Shown piece by piece: positions 23,101-34,921 of a stretch of DNA of 64,000 nt. The stretch comes from Sarcocystis neurona (taxonomy: Eukaryota > Apicomplexa > Conoidasida > Eucoccidiorida > Sarcocystidae), in assembly GCA_000727475.1 (NCBI GenBank), contig KL647328.1, positions 1-64,000 of the forward strand, in the 5' to 3' direction. A program made the position numbers and the translations under genes. Position 1 is the stretch's first letter. Each line of letters starts with the position of its first letter. Under the pieces are notes generated by a model. The model was not told the DNA's origin. It saw only the letters and a list, made by a program, of their open reading frames with translations, and searched no databases.

Positions 23101-25793
23101 CAGCAGGGGAGGCAGCCCCAACTACCGCCGCATCACCACGAGCCGGGCAGTGGCTGCCGTTCCGGCACCGCAGCAAAGAAGGTGGCAACAGAGCAGGACT
23201 ATCCCGGCGGAGGATGTCCTGGAGGCGCCGTCGCTTGAACCGAAAGACTGGCCCGAAGGCGCCGTCACGTGAACCGAGGACAACCGACACATACATGCAC
23301 TAACCCTCTTTCAAAAGTACGTGTACGTTCGTTCGTGTCTCTCCGTCCCTGCAGATACCACGTGCGGGTCCCTGGTCTACAGGGCAGTTGGTGTGCACAT
23401 GTTCCTCCACGTGGATATCTGCACGGATGAAGGAACTTCCGGGTTCCGACACTGCCCACGGCGTGTTGACTGGACATTTGCTGGGGCCGGCGTTGCTCTT
23501 CGCTCCGCCGGGCTACTCATTCACCTAGCGACGACGCCTGGGCACACCTGTATACGTAGATCTATGTATATGGGGATGTGTGACACATTACGATTTATAC
23601 GTGTGTGTGTGTGTGTGCTGCGTTAGAGTGTGTTTATGTGTGCATGCATGCACGCCGTTCTCCTCGCCATCACAGGACCGCAGCCTGCGGTCGAGACACC
23701 TCGTAACAACGAACACGTCCCACCCCCTTAAGAAGGCTCCACACCCTCGCGCCGCCGTCCTCTACCCGTACGCCTCCCGGAGCAAGATAGTGAGCGCGTA
23801 GAGGGAAGCAGCCGAGTATAGGGAGGGCGTAGAAGGCAGACGGCCGCGTTTCCTACCGTTCAGCTCAGGCGCACTTGCAGTGTGTCATGCGCCTGTTGAG
23901 AACCGTCCCTTCCGCCTTCTCGAATAGAAATACTCCCCTCTCCGCAACTTCTCGAAATCTCTCCACACCCCTAGAAATCACCGACTGCCTGCCGCCTCCT
24001 CTTCCCTCCACGTTTGCGGGGCAACAATGTGTCCTCACGCGTCCTATATTCAAGCATCCCCACAAAGCGTGTGCCTCTGGGTGTGTGTCCTGTTACATGG
24101 CTGGGCGGACGAAAATCAATTACCTGCAGTCAGCTACACGTAATATACGTCTGCTTCTACACATCTCTACGACTCCAACATTATCCGCGTGGGGACTCTA
24201 GCATATATGATATATATATATATATACATATATAAATGTATGCCCGTGAGCACGGGTGTCCCTGTTTGCGGGCGTGCCCGCCAACTTATGGGTACGCTGC
24301 GTATATAAATTTGTTCCCAGTCGCTTGTGCAGAGGCGCACTTACCGTACCACTCCTACAGGAGGCGCCTGCAGGTGTACCATCTACGCTGTGAGCAGCGA
24401 AACAGCAGCAGGCCAGCGGTATTGGAGGAGTGGGAGGCCAGCAGCGCCACGGCAGCCTTAGGACAACAGCAGCAGCAGCTCTGCTGTTGTGCCGGGATGT
24501 CGTGGCTGTGACACCGGTCGACCCCACATGAACGGACCACGGGTGGCGAGTCCTTCTGTGCCCGTGTGGCTGCCGCCGCTGCGTGCCCTGCTTCAGCGAT
24601 GCGCGCACTGCTGTGCCCTTTTGCTGCAGCTTTCATCGAGTCGCGGGGAGCCCGGCCTGCCGCTGCTATACGGAGGTGAGCGAGCGGAAGCAATGAGGCA
24701 AAGCTGGGCAGCCTACGTACAATCCTCGCTGCTAGCATGCCATTTGGTGAGGCCTGACGCGGTCTTCTTCCTCAACCGCTGCTGCAGTCGCTTGCTTGCG
24801 CATTCTGCACGCCTCTAGTGTCCGAGAAGTGATGTCCTGTTCGACTTGCTTCAAACAAATGTTGCTGATGTTACCTCTGTGAAGCGTCGCCGTTCTGCTG
24901 CTGCTTTCTTCACTACTTTTTTTCCCCCTTCGCCTGCGACCGCACCCTGTGTCTGCGCCCTCGTCTCTGCAATGGCTGTCTGGTCGGTGTGGGAGCTGCA
25001 GAGGAGCAGCAGCAGCTGAAGCTCCTGCTGCAGCTGTTTTTCGCGCTCCCCTCTCTGCCCGCGCGTGTCCTCTTGCCTATCCGCTGTCCTTCCTCTGCTG
25101 CGTTTGCATCTGTAGAGGTTCCCGTTCCTCATAGCAGCAACCGTGTTTGCATGCCTCTTCCCTGCAGCTTTTTCTAACGGTGCATCGCGATGTCCTCTGC
25201 GACTCGCGTCCTGCCGTGTCTGCTTCTCGGAGCAGCAACTGCTGCTTTGCCATCTCGTCTTGTTTGCCGTCCCGCTGTTTCGTAGCCCTCTCCTGCTGTC
25301 ACCCGCTCTCTGCTGCTGCTGCTGTGACTCCGTCAACGACAGCAGCAGTCCGTGGATCGAGAGCTTCCGGGGGACCCGCATGCAAAAAGGCACCTCGTAC
25401 CGAGTGCTGAGCAGGGGTTCTGTCGGTTTCTGCTACGACTGCACCGCCAGAAGCAGCGGAAGCGCGCAGCTCCAGCAGCGGGAGAGACGTAGCAGCACCA
25501 GAAGACGACGAAGGAAAAGCGGTAGAACGAAGCGGACATAAGGTGTAACAGCAGCAGCAGGAGATGGCGCCCGCAGCATGGGGTGGTGGCGCAGCAGCAG
25601 AGGGATAGGCGACAGGAGAACCAGCGGACAGCGAGCCACGACAAACAGCGGCAGGCCAAAATACGGAACCGGCAGCAGCAGCTGCAGCAGCAGCGTCTCT
25701 CGGTGCTGCCGCAGCCACAGCCACGGCCCTTTTAACAACATTTGCAACAGCAGCAGCAGTACTTCTACCGCAGACGTGGAGGAGCACCTCACA
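23101..25793. other. Interval without a supported gene upstream of the mTERF gene
   Basis: A short direct repeat (GGCGCCGTC followed by TTGAACCGA or GTGAACCGA) occurs at about 23224 and 23258. GT-rich DNA lies at 23600-23640 and a (TA)n tract at about 24209-24228. A weak candidate exon on the plus strand (about 24489-24818) reads through LPPLRALLQRC and SWAAYVQSSLLACH, but no start or splice site fixes it. From 24.9 kb the plus strand is CTG-rich, then CAG-rich from 25.45 kb. These may be 5' untranslated or intron sequence of the mTERF gene. Confidence 0.35.
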
Positions 25794-26793
25794 TGTGAGG
25801 GCCAGAGTCAGCGCGACATGCCTGGGAGCGGTCTGCTCGAGCAGCATATGTATGAACCGGCGTCCCTGCAGCTGCTGCAGCACCGATGGGACCTGTAGCG
25901 ACAGTCGATCCAGCAGAACCAAGCAATGGAGCAGCTGCCGCTGCTGCAGGGCGCGAGCCACCAGCCCGCGTCGCTCCAGCAGCATTACTCGTGTTGGTGA
26001 TGGTCCCAGGACTTCTAGTGGAAGTGGCACCGGCCGCAGGGGTTGCAGCAGCTACTCTAATTTTTGCGCTCGTAACGTTTCCATGTGCGCTGGCTGCAAC
26101 AGCAACTGCCTGGCGGGCGGCTCGAGGCACAGGGCTCCCTGCGGCACCAGTGGCACCCAGAGAAACACCAGCCGGTCTCCGCACCGCCACCGCAAGAACA
26201 GCACTGCACTGCTGCGCAGCAGCTGCAGAAATAACAGCTTCGCGTGCTGCTCCAGCAACAGGGACAACACCAGCTCTTCTGGCTCGGACGGCGGCCCCAG
26301 ATCCGTGCGGAAGTCCACAAGCGTGTGTGTGTCCGTCGCATGCACCTGTCCCGTGTGGAGAAGCAGCAGTAGCAGCCCCTCCTCTAACATCCTCTGGCGT
26401 CTGTTCTACAGCAACACCTTTGTCGAATCGCCTTGCGTCTCCTTCCCCTCGCCTGCCCCATCAGACAGCTCTGAGCTGTCTTCACGTGGAACCTTCTTTT
26501 CTCCGCCTCTTCATTTTTGTTCCTCTTGGCGATCCTCGTGTATATCTTGTACGCCGTCGTTTTGTGTTTCCTCTTCTTCGCTGTCCCCACTCTTCGGTCT
26601 TCGTCCTTCCGTCCCCTCTTCTTTTTCAGGCTGCGGCGGCGCTGCTGCTTCCGTTCTCCCGTTCATCTCCGTTGCGCGGGGTCATGCGCATGCACAGTGG
26701 GCACGGGGAGTGACCGTCTCCAGAGCCTCTGCTTCTCCATCGTCTTCTCAAGGGGTTCTTCGTGTCGGTCACTTCGAGCGGTTTATCTCCTCC

Positions 26794-29700
26794 ATGAGTG
26801 CCGCTGTGGCGCCTGTAGCGGCTCTCTGCCCCGTTGTTGGTCCTGCACGTTGTTGTCGCTCAGCGCCTCCTGTGCCGAAGAAGAGCGCAAGCGAGAGGTT
26901 GTCTCCCGTGGGCCTCTGTCTGGCTGTGGTGTCCTGCTACTGCCGCTGCGGGAACGTCGTCGTCCCACCCGTGCTGCTACTGTACCTCTTTCTTCCTTTG
27001 GTCTGTCCTCCCGCCCACTGCGTTGTCGAATCAAACCAGAACCTCCTCTGCTTTGCTGCTGCCGCTGGTGCTGGTATGGCTGCTGCCGCCGCCGCTACTG
27101 CTGGTGCTGCCGCTGCTGCTGCTGCCGTCACTGGTGCCTCGACCACCGCTGCTACTAGGACTTCTGCCCGCGCTGCTGACACAGGTACTGCTGAGCCTTT
27201 CCCTGCAGCAACTGCATTTCGTTCGGAACTCTCCGCTCACCCTCCCGCCCTTTCTCTTCCTGCTGGCGACCTGGCTTCTCCTCCTGCGCCGGACCCCTAC
27301 TCGGCACAGGTCCTCTTGCCTGCGGCGACTGCGGCAGCGGCTGCTGCTCCCGGTGGTGTCTCTTTTAAAGTCCCGCGCCATCCGGCTTCTGCACCAGCAG
27401 CAGCTCCAGCCAGTAGGGCCTTGCCTGCAAGCTGTCAGTCCGGTGCCTTTGCTGCCACAGCAGCTGGGCTTGCCTGCCGCAAGAGAGCAGCTCTACCAGC
27501 GGCAGCAGGAGCTGTTCGTAGAGCTGTGCGTGCCTGCGTGATGCTCCTTGTTGTCGCTGCTCCTGCTGCACCTTCTGCTGGTCCGAATCCGGGCGCTACC
27601 GCAGCTGTTGCAAGTTTTGCTCGGCAGCGGATGGCCGTGGATGCTGTTGCTGCTGCTGCGTCAGGTCCCATCTACGCGGCTTGCCCATACGCCCCTGCTG
27701 CAGTTTCTGCTGCCGCTGCAACCTATTCGAGGTCACTTCTGAGATGCCTTGGTGATTCCTCACACCAGTGCGCTCGCACCAGTCCTGTCGGTCCTCAAGC
27801 TTCTGCCTTTGCTGGTGTGTCGCCGTCCTTCAAGTGCGCACCCGCAACACTCTGTTTTCCTCCGTGGTCGTCTTCGCCATGCCGTCTCCCCTCGTCCACC
27901 GCGTCTTGGCTGCTGCCCTCGAGTTCTCCCCTCTCCGTCTCTCCTCCCTGTACCGCGCCTCTTTGGCTCTCACGACGCTCCTTACCATTTCTCAGTTCAC
28001 ATGGTCTACCCCATTCCACTCATTCCTCTGCACTGCCACGTCCTTCCTCTTCATCTCGTGCGCGCCCTCTCTGTCGTGCGGGCCGCCGCGTGGCCCGTGC
28101 CCGGACGCCTTTCCCGCAGCATCCCTCTCCTTTTTCTTCCTCTCGCTCTTCTTTCTTTTCAGTCCTGTTCCTACCACGTGGGGTCTCTCCGTGCTCCACC
28201 TCTTCTTCCGCTTACCTCTCACGTTTGTCTTTTCATTCATCCAACGCGTCTCCGTCCTTCCTTGCACCCCGGCCGCGCCCTCCCAGTTCGCGCAGAAGGC
28301 CTACCGCAGCTGCTGCTGCTGCAGCTCAAGCTCTACGTACAGCTGCCGCTTCACGTGCAACTACAATTTATTCTGCTGTTTGCGCTTCTGCCGCCACCTC
28401 TGCCGCTGCTCCTGCTTCGCCTGCGAGTGTGCCTGCTGCTGGTGGCGCTGCTGCCTGGCCTGCTCCTGCTACTGCAGGTGTGTCCGTTTCCCTGGGTGCC
28501 CCGAAGCTGCGGAAGAAGGCGCTGCGGGTGCGTCGCTTCAAAACACCGCGTGTGCCTTACGAGCCGCGTGACCCTGTCTTCTACCAGTCCCTGCTTCCTT
28601 CCTATGACGCGGTCGCCTCCTGTGTGCACCGCAGTGCTGCTGCTGATACAGCTCGCAGTGCAGCACCCTCCGTGACGAAGCGACCCAGAGGTGTTGTGGG
28701 CGGGTGCAGCGATGCCTCCACTCATGGCACTGCTGTCGCCGCAACAGCCGCGCTCTCTCCAGCGGGAAAGGAAGAAGACGCGTCCGCTGCAGCTGGAACG
28801 TTGGCAGCGAGCGCAGCAGTATCGACAAGAAGCTCAGCTGCAACAGTCGGTGACGACCTGGCTACTGGTGCCTCTGCAGTAGAAGCTGCTACCCGTTCTT
28901 CTGCAATGTTCAAGTCAGAGACAGCGTCGGAGGAGGCGTTCACAGCGGCCGTTGCCTCTCCTTTAGCCTCCGCGACCCCGTCTGTCTCTCGGTCTTCCAG
29001 CGTCAAGGCTCCCCGTGCGCGCTCGTTTCCCGCAGCAGCAGCGGCAGAGCGTTTGCTGCGAATACCGGCTATGAATCAGAAAATGCGACGAACTCTGTGG
29101 ATAGACGGACATCTTACTAAGAGGATCAGAGGAGCTCCAAGTGCCGTCAGAGATGCCCTCGTCGACCTCTTCCTGTCTCACGATGGGGAAGAAGATATTG
29201 TCCTCGACTTGGGGCCGCCCGCAGCAGCAGCTGCTGCTGCTAGGACAGCGAAGGAGGAAAAGCAGGGACAACGGAGAACAGCAGGCTCTACCGAAGATGA
29301 AAATGGTTCAAACGGTGAAAAAGGGCAGCGACCTGCTGCTGCTGCTTCTTCGCAAAAGTCAGGCATGCAACAAGTTGCTGCTAGTGTCAGTGCTGTTTAC
29401 CCGGACAGAGAGATGCCACAAACTGCAACTGCTGCTGCAGCACAAAAACAAGAGTCGCCGAAAGCCAGTCGGGGAGCTGCGCAAGGCATAGGGTCACAGC
29501 ACCTAGGTGCTGTGAGTGCTGCTGCACCACACGTACGGCAGGCACAGCAAGCTGCTGCCACTGCAAACAGGCGAGGCAGCGAGGGAGCTGGTACAGGAAT
29601 TGCGAAAGGCAAAGCAGACGCACAGCAGAGTGCTACTGCTGCTGTCGCAACGTCTCCCTTGGTCGAGCGACTGAAGGCCGTCAGTCTTCGAGGACTGCTG

Positions 29701-32094
29701 CACCTCACCGGAGGGGAGGTGAAGCTGCTGTTAGCGCGCCGCATTGAATTGCTGCTTCCGCAGAGGCTCGAAAACTGCAAAACAGCAGTAGCCTGGCTAC
29801 TGCAACAGAAGAAGTGGAGCCCTGCGGCGGCGAAGCAGTTGCTGCTGCATGCGCCTCATGCGCTTTCGCTGAGTTTGCCAGAGGTGAAGGGGTGGTTCGC
29901 CCAGTACGAACTTCTCTTTAGCCCTGTGTGCCCTCACACACTACAGCAGAAGCAGCAGCGGGTAGAACAGAGGCAGCTGCCGCTGGAGAGGCAGCGACGC
30001 GAACAGCATCATCAGGATTACGACAACAAAAAGGAGACGGAGAAGAAACGAAAGAAGGGACAGCGCCAGCAGCAGGAACGTGACATGCAACAGGAACCCC
30101 AAGCCGAAGGCCAGAAACGGCAAGATGACATGCAGCACGACGCACAGTTGCAGGAGCTTTCGCGACTTATCGAGCAGGTTGCCTTGCGTGTGCCGATGGC
30201 TTTTCAGGTGAGAAGACCTCTGTCCAAAGTAAAGCACTTTGCCAAGATGTGGCGAAGCATTCGAGCTACGCGTTGCGAGTATAGACCAGCTGCCTTGTGG
30301 CCATCTTGTTACACGCCGAGCGGCTCGAGGAACAGCAACAAACACGCCGACAGCAATCGCAGAGGCAACGCTACAGCCAGCAGTAGCAGCGACAGCGAGG
30401 ACAAGAGCAGCAGCACCGTGGAGGGGAGCAGCAGCGGCTGCAACAGCGAGAGCAGTGGCGGGACGACCAGGGGATGCGTGCGTAGCGACAGCTATGGCAG
30501 CGGACAAACCGGCAGCAGCAACGGGAGTTCAGACGTCGTCGGTGCAGCGAGTAAGGGAGCTGGTGGTATCTCAGCAGAAAACGAGAACCAGCATGAGGTG
30601 GAGAAGCAGCCCAGGCAGCAGACGAGTGGCCAGCCGGAGTTGAGCCGCCGTGAGAGTGGGGGGGCGACAGATGTAGACTGCGGCATGCAACAGATAAGAA
30701 GCAGTGAACCCGCAGCAACAGCGGAGGCTCAAAAGGAAGCTGACGATGCCACTGCAGGTGCTGCAGGATCTGAAGAACAAATCGTTGGGCAGCCTCCTAG
30801 GTGCAGAGAGAGTGACAATGCGAGACAAACTACTGAAGCAGCAGCAACAGGCGAGGCAACGCCTACAGTAAACGGACCCTTGTTAATATCCGAAGAAGAC
30901 CAGTTCTACAGGGGCTACTACGAGCTGATGGAGTCGTTTGTTGGGAATTTGGATGCCAGTGAGGAGCAGCTGCAGCGACTGGAAGCAGAAGCAGCGTGCA
31001 TCGCACGCGCGCGGAAGAGAGAGGAGCTGGCACTGCAGCGGCTTTTCGCACACTACCCGAAGCTGCTGACTATGAATGTAGAAAGAAACGTGAGGGCGAA
31101 GCTGCTGTATCTGCAGAATTATATGATGAAGGAGCTGGACGAGGTGCTGCACTTCCCTCAGTATCTGTCCTACAGCCTCCGGAGCCGTATCATTCCCAGA
31201 CATATAGCGCTAGTTAACGCGTACTTGCACCAGAAGAACCAGCAGCAGATAGCGGCCAATCCGCTGTACAACGCAGGAGAAAATCTTGCTGTGGTCATTA
31301 AAGCTGCACGCACGCGCAGCAACTGGGACAACCGTATGCAGCAGAAGAAGAAACTGCTGCTGCAGCTCGAGGCCACCCAGCGGCTGCGCAAGCAGCAGCA
31401 GCAGCGACAGCATTGTGAGCAACCAAGCAGCCCATCTAGTGGAGGTTGGCAATTACAGCAAACAGGAGTTGCAGGAGGTGTAGCGGGCGACGGGCAGGTG
31501 TCCGGCCAGAGCGTGCGTGTGGGCAGCTGGGAAAAGAGAGGAGACGAGAGGCAGCCGCAGCAGGGCCGACAAGAGGCAGGAAGAGGGCACGCAGAAGCAA
31601 GTGAGATGGGGAAGGGAAAGGAGAGAATCAAAGAAGTTAAGGGTGGACAAATTTCAGAAAGGTGTCAGCGAATAGACGCCCGGGGGAAATCCGCAGCAGA
31701 CGAAACTATGGGAGATGCAAAAGCAACACTGGCAAGGTTTGAACAAGGTCCTGGGCACACCGAAGACGAGGAGAAGGAGGTGACTGACGAAACAGGAGAT
31801 ACAGGACCAGCAGACAGGGGCAAGGACGAAGAGCAGTGCAGTATGTATGACGCAGCATACTGGGAGAGAAAAGCTCTGCTGGAAGAAGAAGTTTTGCCAG
31901 TTATAGACGAGCGCAAGGGATGGAGGGGCATGCAGCCCTACCAGCCCTTCAGCATGCCTCTTCTCCCGCCTCTCAGGGAAATGTATGCGACAAGCGACGA
32001 GCGATTCATGCAGCTGTTCCACATATCCTACCAAGATTTCGTCAGCGCCAAAGTAGACGCTCAGGCAGTCAGAAATCCGCAGTCGCTCTTCTAG
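26794..32094 (+). CDS. mTERF-domain protein (organelle transcription/translation factor family)
   Basis: mTERF proteins are helical-repeat nucleic-acid binders acting in mitochondria or plastids. Their repeats show here in order: 29653-29922 (LENCKTAVAWLLQQKKW, then APHALSLSLPEVKGWF), 30157-30252 (ALRVPMAFQVRRPLSKVKHF), and the clearest at 31012-31230 (HYPKLLTMNVERNVRAKLLY, then FPQYLSYSLRSRIIPRH). The C-terminal end (ATSDERFMQLF, then YQDFVSAK) fits the usual family ending. TAG is at 32092-32094. Long Ala-, Gln-, Ser- and Gly-rich insertions separate the repeats, for example 30300-30890 and 31380-31850. A basic segment (PKLRKKALRVRRFKTPRVPY, about 28500) looks like genuine N-terminal sequence. 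The start is unsure: the frame is open from 25795, with in-frame ATGs at 25852, 26794 and 27076, and CT-rich parts (26.4-26.8 and 27.8-28.28 kb) may be untranslated or intronic. The family call is firm; the 5' half of the model is not. Confidence 0.75.
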   Translation: MSAAVAPVAALCPVVGPARCCRSAPPVPKKSASERLSPVGLCLAVVSCYCRCGNVVVPPVLLLYLFLPLVCPPAHCVVESNQNLLCFAAAAGAGMAAAAAATAGAAAAAAAVTGASTTAATRTSARAADTGTAEPFPAATAFRSELSAHPPALSLPAGDLASPPAPDPYSAQVLLPAATAAAAAAPGGVSFKVPRHPASAPAAAPASRALPASCQSGAFAATAAGLACRKRAALPAAAGAVRRAVRACVMLLVVAAPAAPSAGPNPGATAAVASFARQRMAVDAVAAAASGPIYAACPYAPAAVSAAAATYSRSLLRCLGDSSHQCARTSPVGPQASAFAGVSPSFKCAPATLCFPPWSSSPCRLPSSTASWLLPSSSPLSVSPPCTAPLWLSRRSLPFLSSHGLPHSTHSSALPRPSSSSRARPLCRAGRRVARARTPFPQHPSPFSSSRSSFFSVLFLPRGVSPCSTSSSAYLSRLSFHSSNASPSFLAPRPRPPSSRRRPTAAAAAAAQALRTAAASRATTIYSAVCASAATSAAAPASPASVPAAGGAAAWPAPATAGVSVSLGAPKLRKKALRVRRFKTPRVPYEPRDPVFYQSLLPSYDAVASCVHRSAAADTARSAAPSVTKRPRGVVGGCSDASTHGTAVAATAALSPAGKEEDASAAAGTLAASAAVSTRSSAATVGDDLATGASAVEAATRSSAMFKSETASEEAFTAAVASPLASATPSVSRSSSVKAPRARSFPAAAAAERLLRIPAMNQKMRRTLWIDGHLTKRIRGAPSAVRDALVDLFLSHDGEEDIVLDLGPPAAAAAAARTAKEEKQGQRRTAGSTEDENGSNGEKGQRPAAAASSQKSGMQQVAASVSAVYPDREMPQTATAAAAQKQESPKASRGAAQGIGSQHLGAVSAAAPHVRQAQQAAATANRRGSEGAGTGIAKGKADAQQSATAAVATSPLVERLKAVSLRGLLHLTGGEVKLLLARRIELLLPQRLENCKTAVAWLLQQKKWSPAAAKQLLLHAPHALSLSLPEVKGWFAQYELLFSPVCPHTLQQKQQRVEQRQLPLERQRREQHHQDYDNKKETEKKRKKGQRQQQERDMQQEPQAEGQKRQDDMQHDAQLQELSRLIEQVALRVPMAFQVRRPLSKVKHFAKMWRSIRATRCEYRPAALWPSCYTPSGSRNSNKHADSNRRGNATASSSSDSEDKSSSTVEGSSSGCNSESSGGTTRGCVRSDSYGSGQTGSSNGSSDVVGAASKGAGGISAENENQHEVEKQPRQQTSGQPELSRRESGGATDVDCGMQQIRSSEPAATAEAQKEADDATAGAAGSEEQIVGQPPRCRESDNARQTTEAAATGEATPTVNGPLLISEEDQFYRGYYELMESFVGNLDASEEQLQRLEAEAACIARARKREELALQRLFAHYPKLLTMNVERNVRAKLLYLQNYMMKELDEVLHFPQYLSYSLRSRIIPRHIALVNAYLHQKNQQQIAANPLYNAGENLAVVIKAARTRSNWDNRMQQKKKLLLQLEATQRLRKQQQQRQHCEQPSSPSSGGWQLQQTGVAGGVAGDGQVSGQSVRVGSWEKRGDERQPQQGRQEAGRGHAEASEMGKGKERIKEVKGGQISERCQRIDARGKSAADETMGDAKATLARFEQGPGHTEDEEKEVTDETGDTGPADRGKDEEQCSMYDAAYWERKALLEEEVLPVIDERKGWRGMQPYQPFSMPLLPPLREMYATSDERFMQLFHISYQDFVSAKVDAQAVRNPQSLF

Positions 32095-34890
32095 TGTCCT
32101 GTATTGCTCTTCCTGGTTTAAATACGCTGCACCGGCTGCACAAGCTTCTCTTTCTGTTTACAGTACTGCTGTGTACTCTTCTTCGGTGAAAAAGAGCGGT
32201 CCACCCGCCGGCCTCAATTTATATATAACCAGGTAGATATCGAAAACTCCATGCGACTGATACAGGCTTGGCGCTGCATCGTCCTGCACCCGCAGTTCTG
32301 AAGACAACCTGGCATGCACAAAACGCCCTATTGTCTCTCCCTGCGACAGGAATATCGTGCCTTTGTCATTCACTGGGCTCCTTTTGCTTCGAAAACTGGA
32401 TACATACAGCGAGGGCATTTCACTCCGTCGCGTCTGGCATTATTTATCCCTCTCCTTTGTATAACTACACCTCCGTAGAGAGAGAAGGAGAAAATTATAG
32501 AGGGCCGGATACACACATGGCAGAGGGTGACGAAAAGCACTCACCAGTACAGGGATAGACGGCCAGACTTGTAGCGTTACTCTTCCTGGCGACAGGCAGA
32601 GTTACTGGGTGCAGAGTCTTTTCATGGAAAAGAAACGTCTGTTAGGTAAAGTCTTCGTTAAAAGACCGGCAAGCCCCACACACTTGGAACTCACTTAAGC
32701 TCCTTTTACCTGGAAGTAAACGTCCCCACGTGGACGGGTGCCACCCTCCCAGTGTATCTGCGTTGTCCCTTCACTTCCTACACACAGCAGGGCCTTTGCC
32801 ATTATTTGTGGCAGAACAGTTTTACCATGTACTTTCGTAGTATTAGGTGCCCAGAGGCAGTTGCTTGCAAGCTGCTGTTTGTACACTATCGTCGTCGTGC
32901 GCTTTCCGGACAAACCTCCTGGAAGGAGCTGTGCTATCCTTGCTCCGGCTACGCTTCTAACAATTCACGCGGTGGAACTATTCTGCCGGGCGACTGCTGA
33001 ATAAAGTCCAGTGTTTCAAGTTTCGTCGCGGTAGTGGCCCCGCCACCCTATTCCCACAGGGCCATACAGCTACGCATTCCAGGAGGTATCGCAGCAGGAA
33101 AAGGCCCACCTGCATCTGCACGCCACATACATGTGAATAAAAGACCCGCCTGAGGAGATAGGCGAAACTGCAAAGAGGCTGCGCGTGTTGTGTCACCACC
33201 TGTCTCTATGAATGTATATATCGGACTTACCTGTAACAGCTGCATTACGTCTGCTGACACCTGTCTCCGCATCACGTAGGCACAGTATGTCACACACGTA
33301 CGCATGCACGCGCATCTGCATTTAGTAACGACGAAGTGCTGTGCGTCAACCACGCAAGCATTTCAGTGTAGATTTGTTTGTCGTGTTGCGTAGGTTTGCG
33401 CAAAGCAGGCACACGCAAGTAAAATAAGTGTGCCCCCATGTAGTTCCACACATGGAGACACCAAGACGTGCATGCTGTCGCTTCCTCTTCAGCGGTTGAA
33501 GCGCTAGCTGTCCTCACTGTTGCTGCAGAGGAGGCAGTTTGTGTCCACTAGTGCGAACATGTTCGGCAGGTATCTGTCTGCTCCTGCTCACTTCTTGGTG
33601 TGTCTGCGCTAAGTGACGTGTGGTAGTCGTGTGTACGAAATGTACGTGGATGTTTAGTAGTTTCTAATTCCGTGTGACTGCGCAGAAAGAGAAGACTGGA
33701 CTCGCTGTTGGCGCTTCACGGAGAAGGGAAAATCTGTCATAGATTCTTTAAATAAAACTCTTCTTTCCGCTTGCTCGGATGCGGTGAGAGCACACCGACG
33801 TGCAAGTGTATGTATGTATGTATATATATATATGTATACATATATTCATAAAGACTGACAGATATGAATACATATGTACTTTCATAGCCAAGTGCACGAG
33901 TACGCCTGCTCTATGAACCAGCTCACATGTAGTGTAATTAAATTCACAGCTGCTCATGCCTGTGTGGGGCTCACCGAAAGAGTAGATGCACCCCTACGAC
34001 TGTCCATGAACGTGCACGTGTTCGCGTGCACTATAAATATGTGCGATTGTGTGCATTTGCATGTCGCACTGAGGGCGAGGGCAGACGTAGGCGCAGAATA
34101 TGCTTAGCCGTTATGGGTGTCTGCGCCACGCAGGAGACCACCCAGTGCTCATCCTCTTCGAAAAGTACCAAGCGGTGACCACTCGTTTTAAAAAGTTCTT
34201 TAGGCGTCCGCACATCGCAGAGAACCTTTCACCTCTGTTGACTTTCACTTAGCCGCGTCTTTCGCCCATCTGTGAAGGTATGTGTGTGCCGTTGCTTTGA
34301 TCACCGCCAGACGACGTACGCGTGCATACACGTGTGTGCACGCATGTTTGTATGTATATATCCGAATGCGTCTCTCTCTCTCTACATATGTATATCCACT
34401 AGATTAGTGCGGATTCATTTCGAAAGCGCTTAACCGAAAAAAATCTTATTTTTGCGACCGCTTTATCGGCCTTTCTTCCTCGTATATCCGTGCTTCCGTG
34501 GACGCGGGGGCTTCTCACTGTTGGGTATCTTGTGACGAGTGGACATGCGGACATGCTTCCGCTATATGTACACGCACGTGCTTCACGAGTGTATACGGGT
34601 AGTTGCATCGAGTGTACACTCACGTATACACATATGTACGTATAGACACATATGTGTATGTACGTACGTACGTCCACAGAGTGATACGTCCACACACATG
34701 TCTTTCATTCACAAATTTAGGGGCACACGTACGTGCACGTACTCAGCTATATCTTCGTTTATGCATTTGTACAGTTTGCTCAGACACACCTAATACAGAA
34801 ACACTTCCACGCACCACTGAGTGCTCGCAAGGATATGTACGCAAACTTGAGTACCTATAGACGAAAAGACAAGCACAAAGGCCGCCATCA

Positions 34891-34921
<31 letters not shown>

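Noticed and set aside
22639..23121. A 160-codon minus-strand Leu/Cys/Ala frame
   Set aside because: It lies wholly within the non-triplet-period satellite and is a by-product of it.
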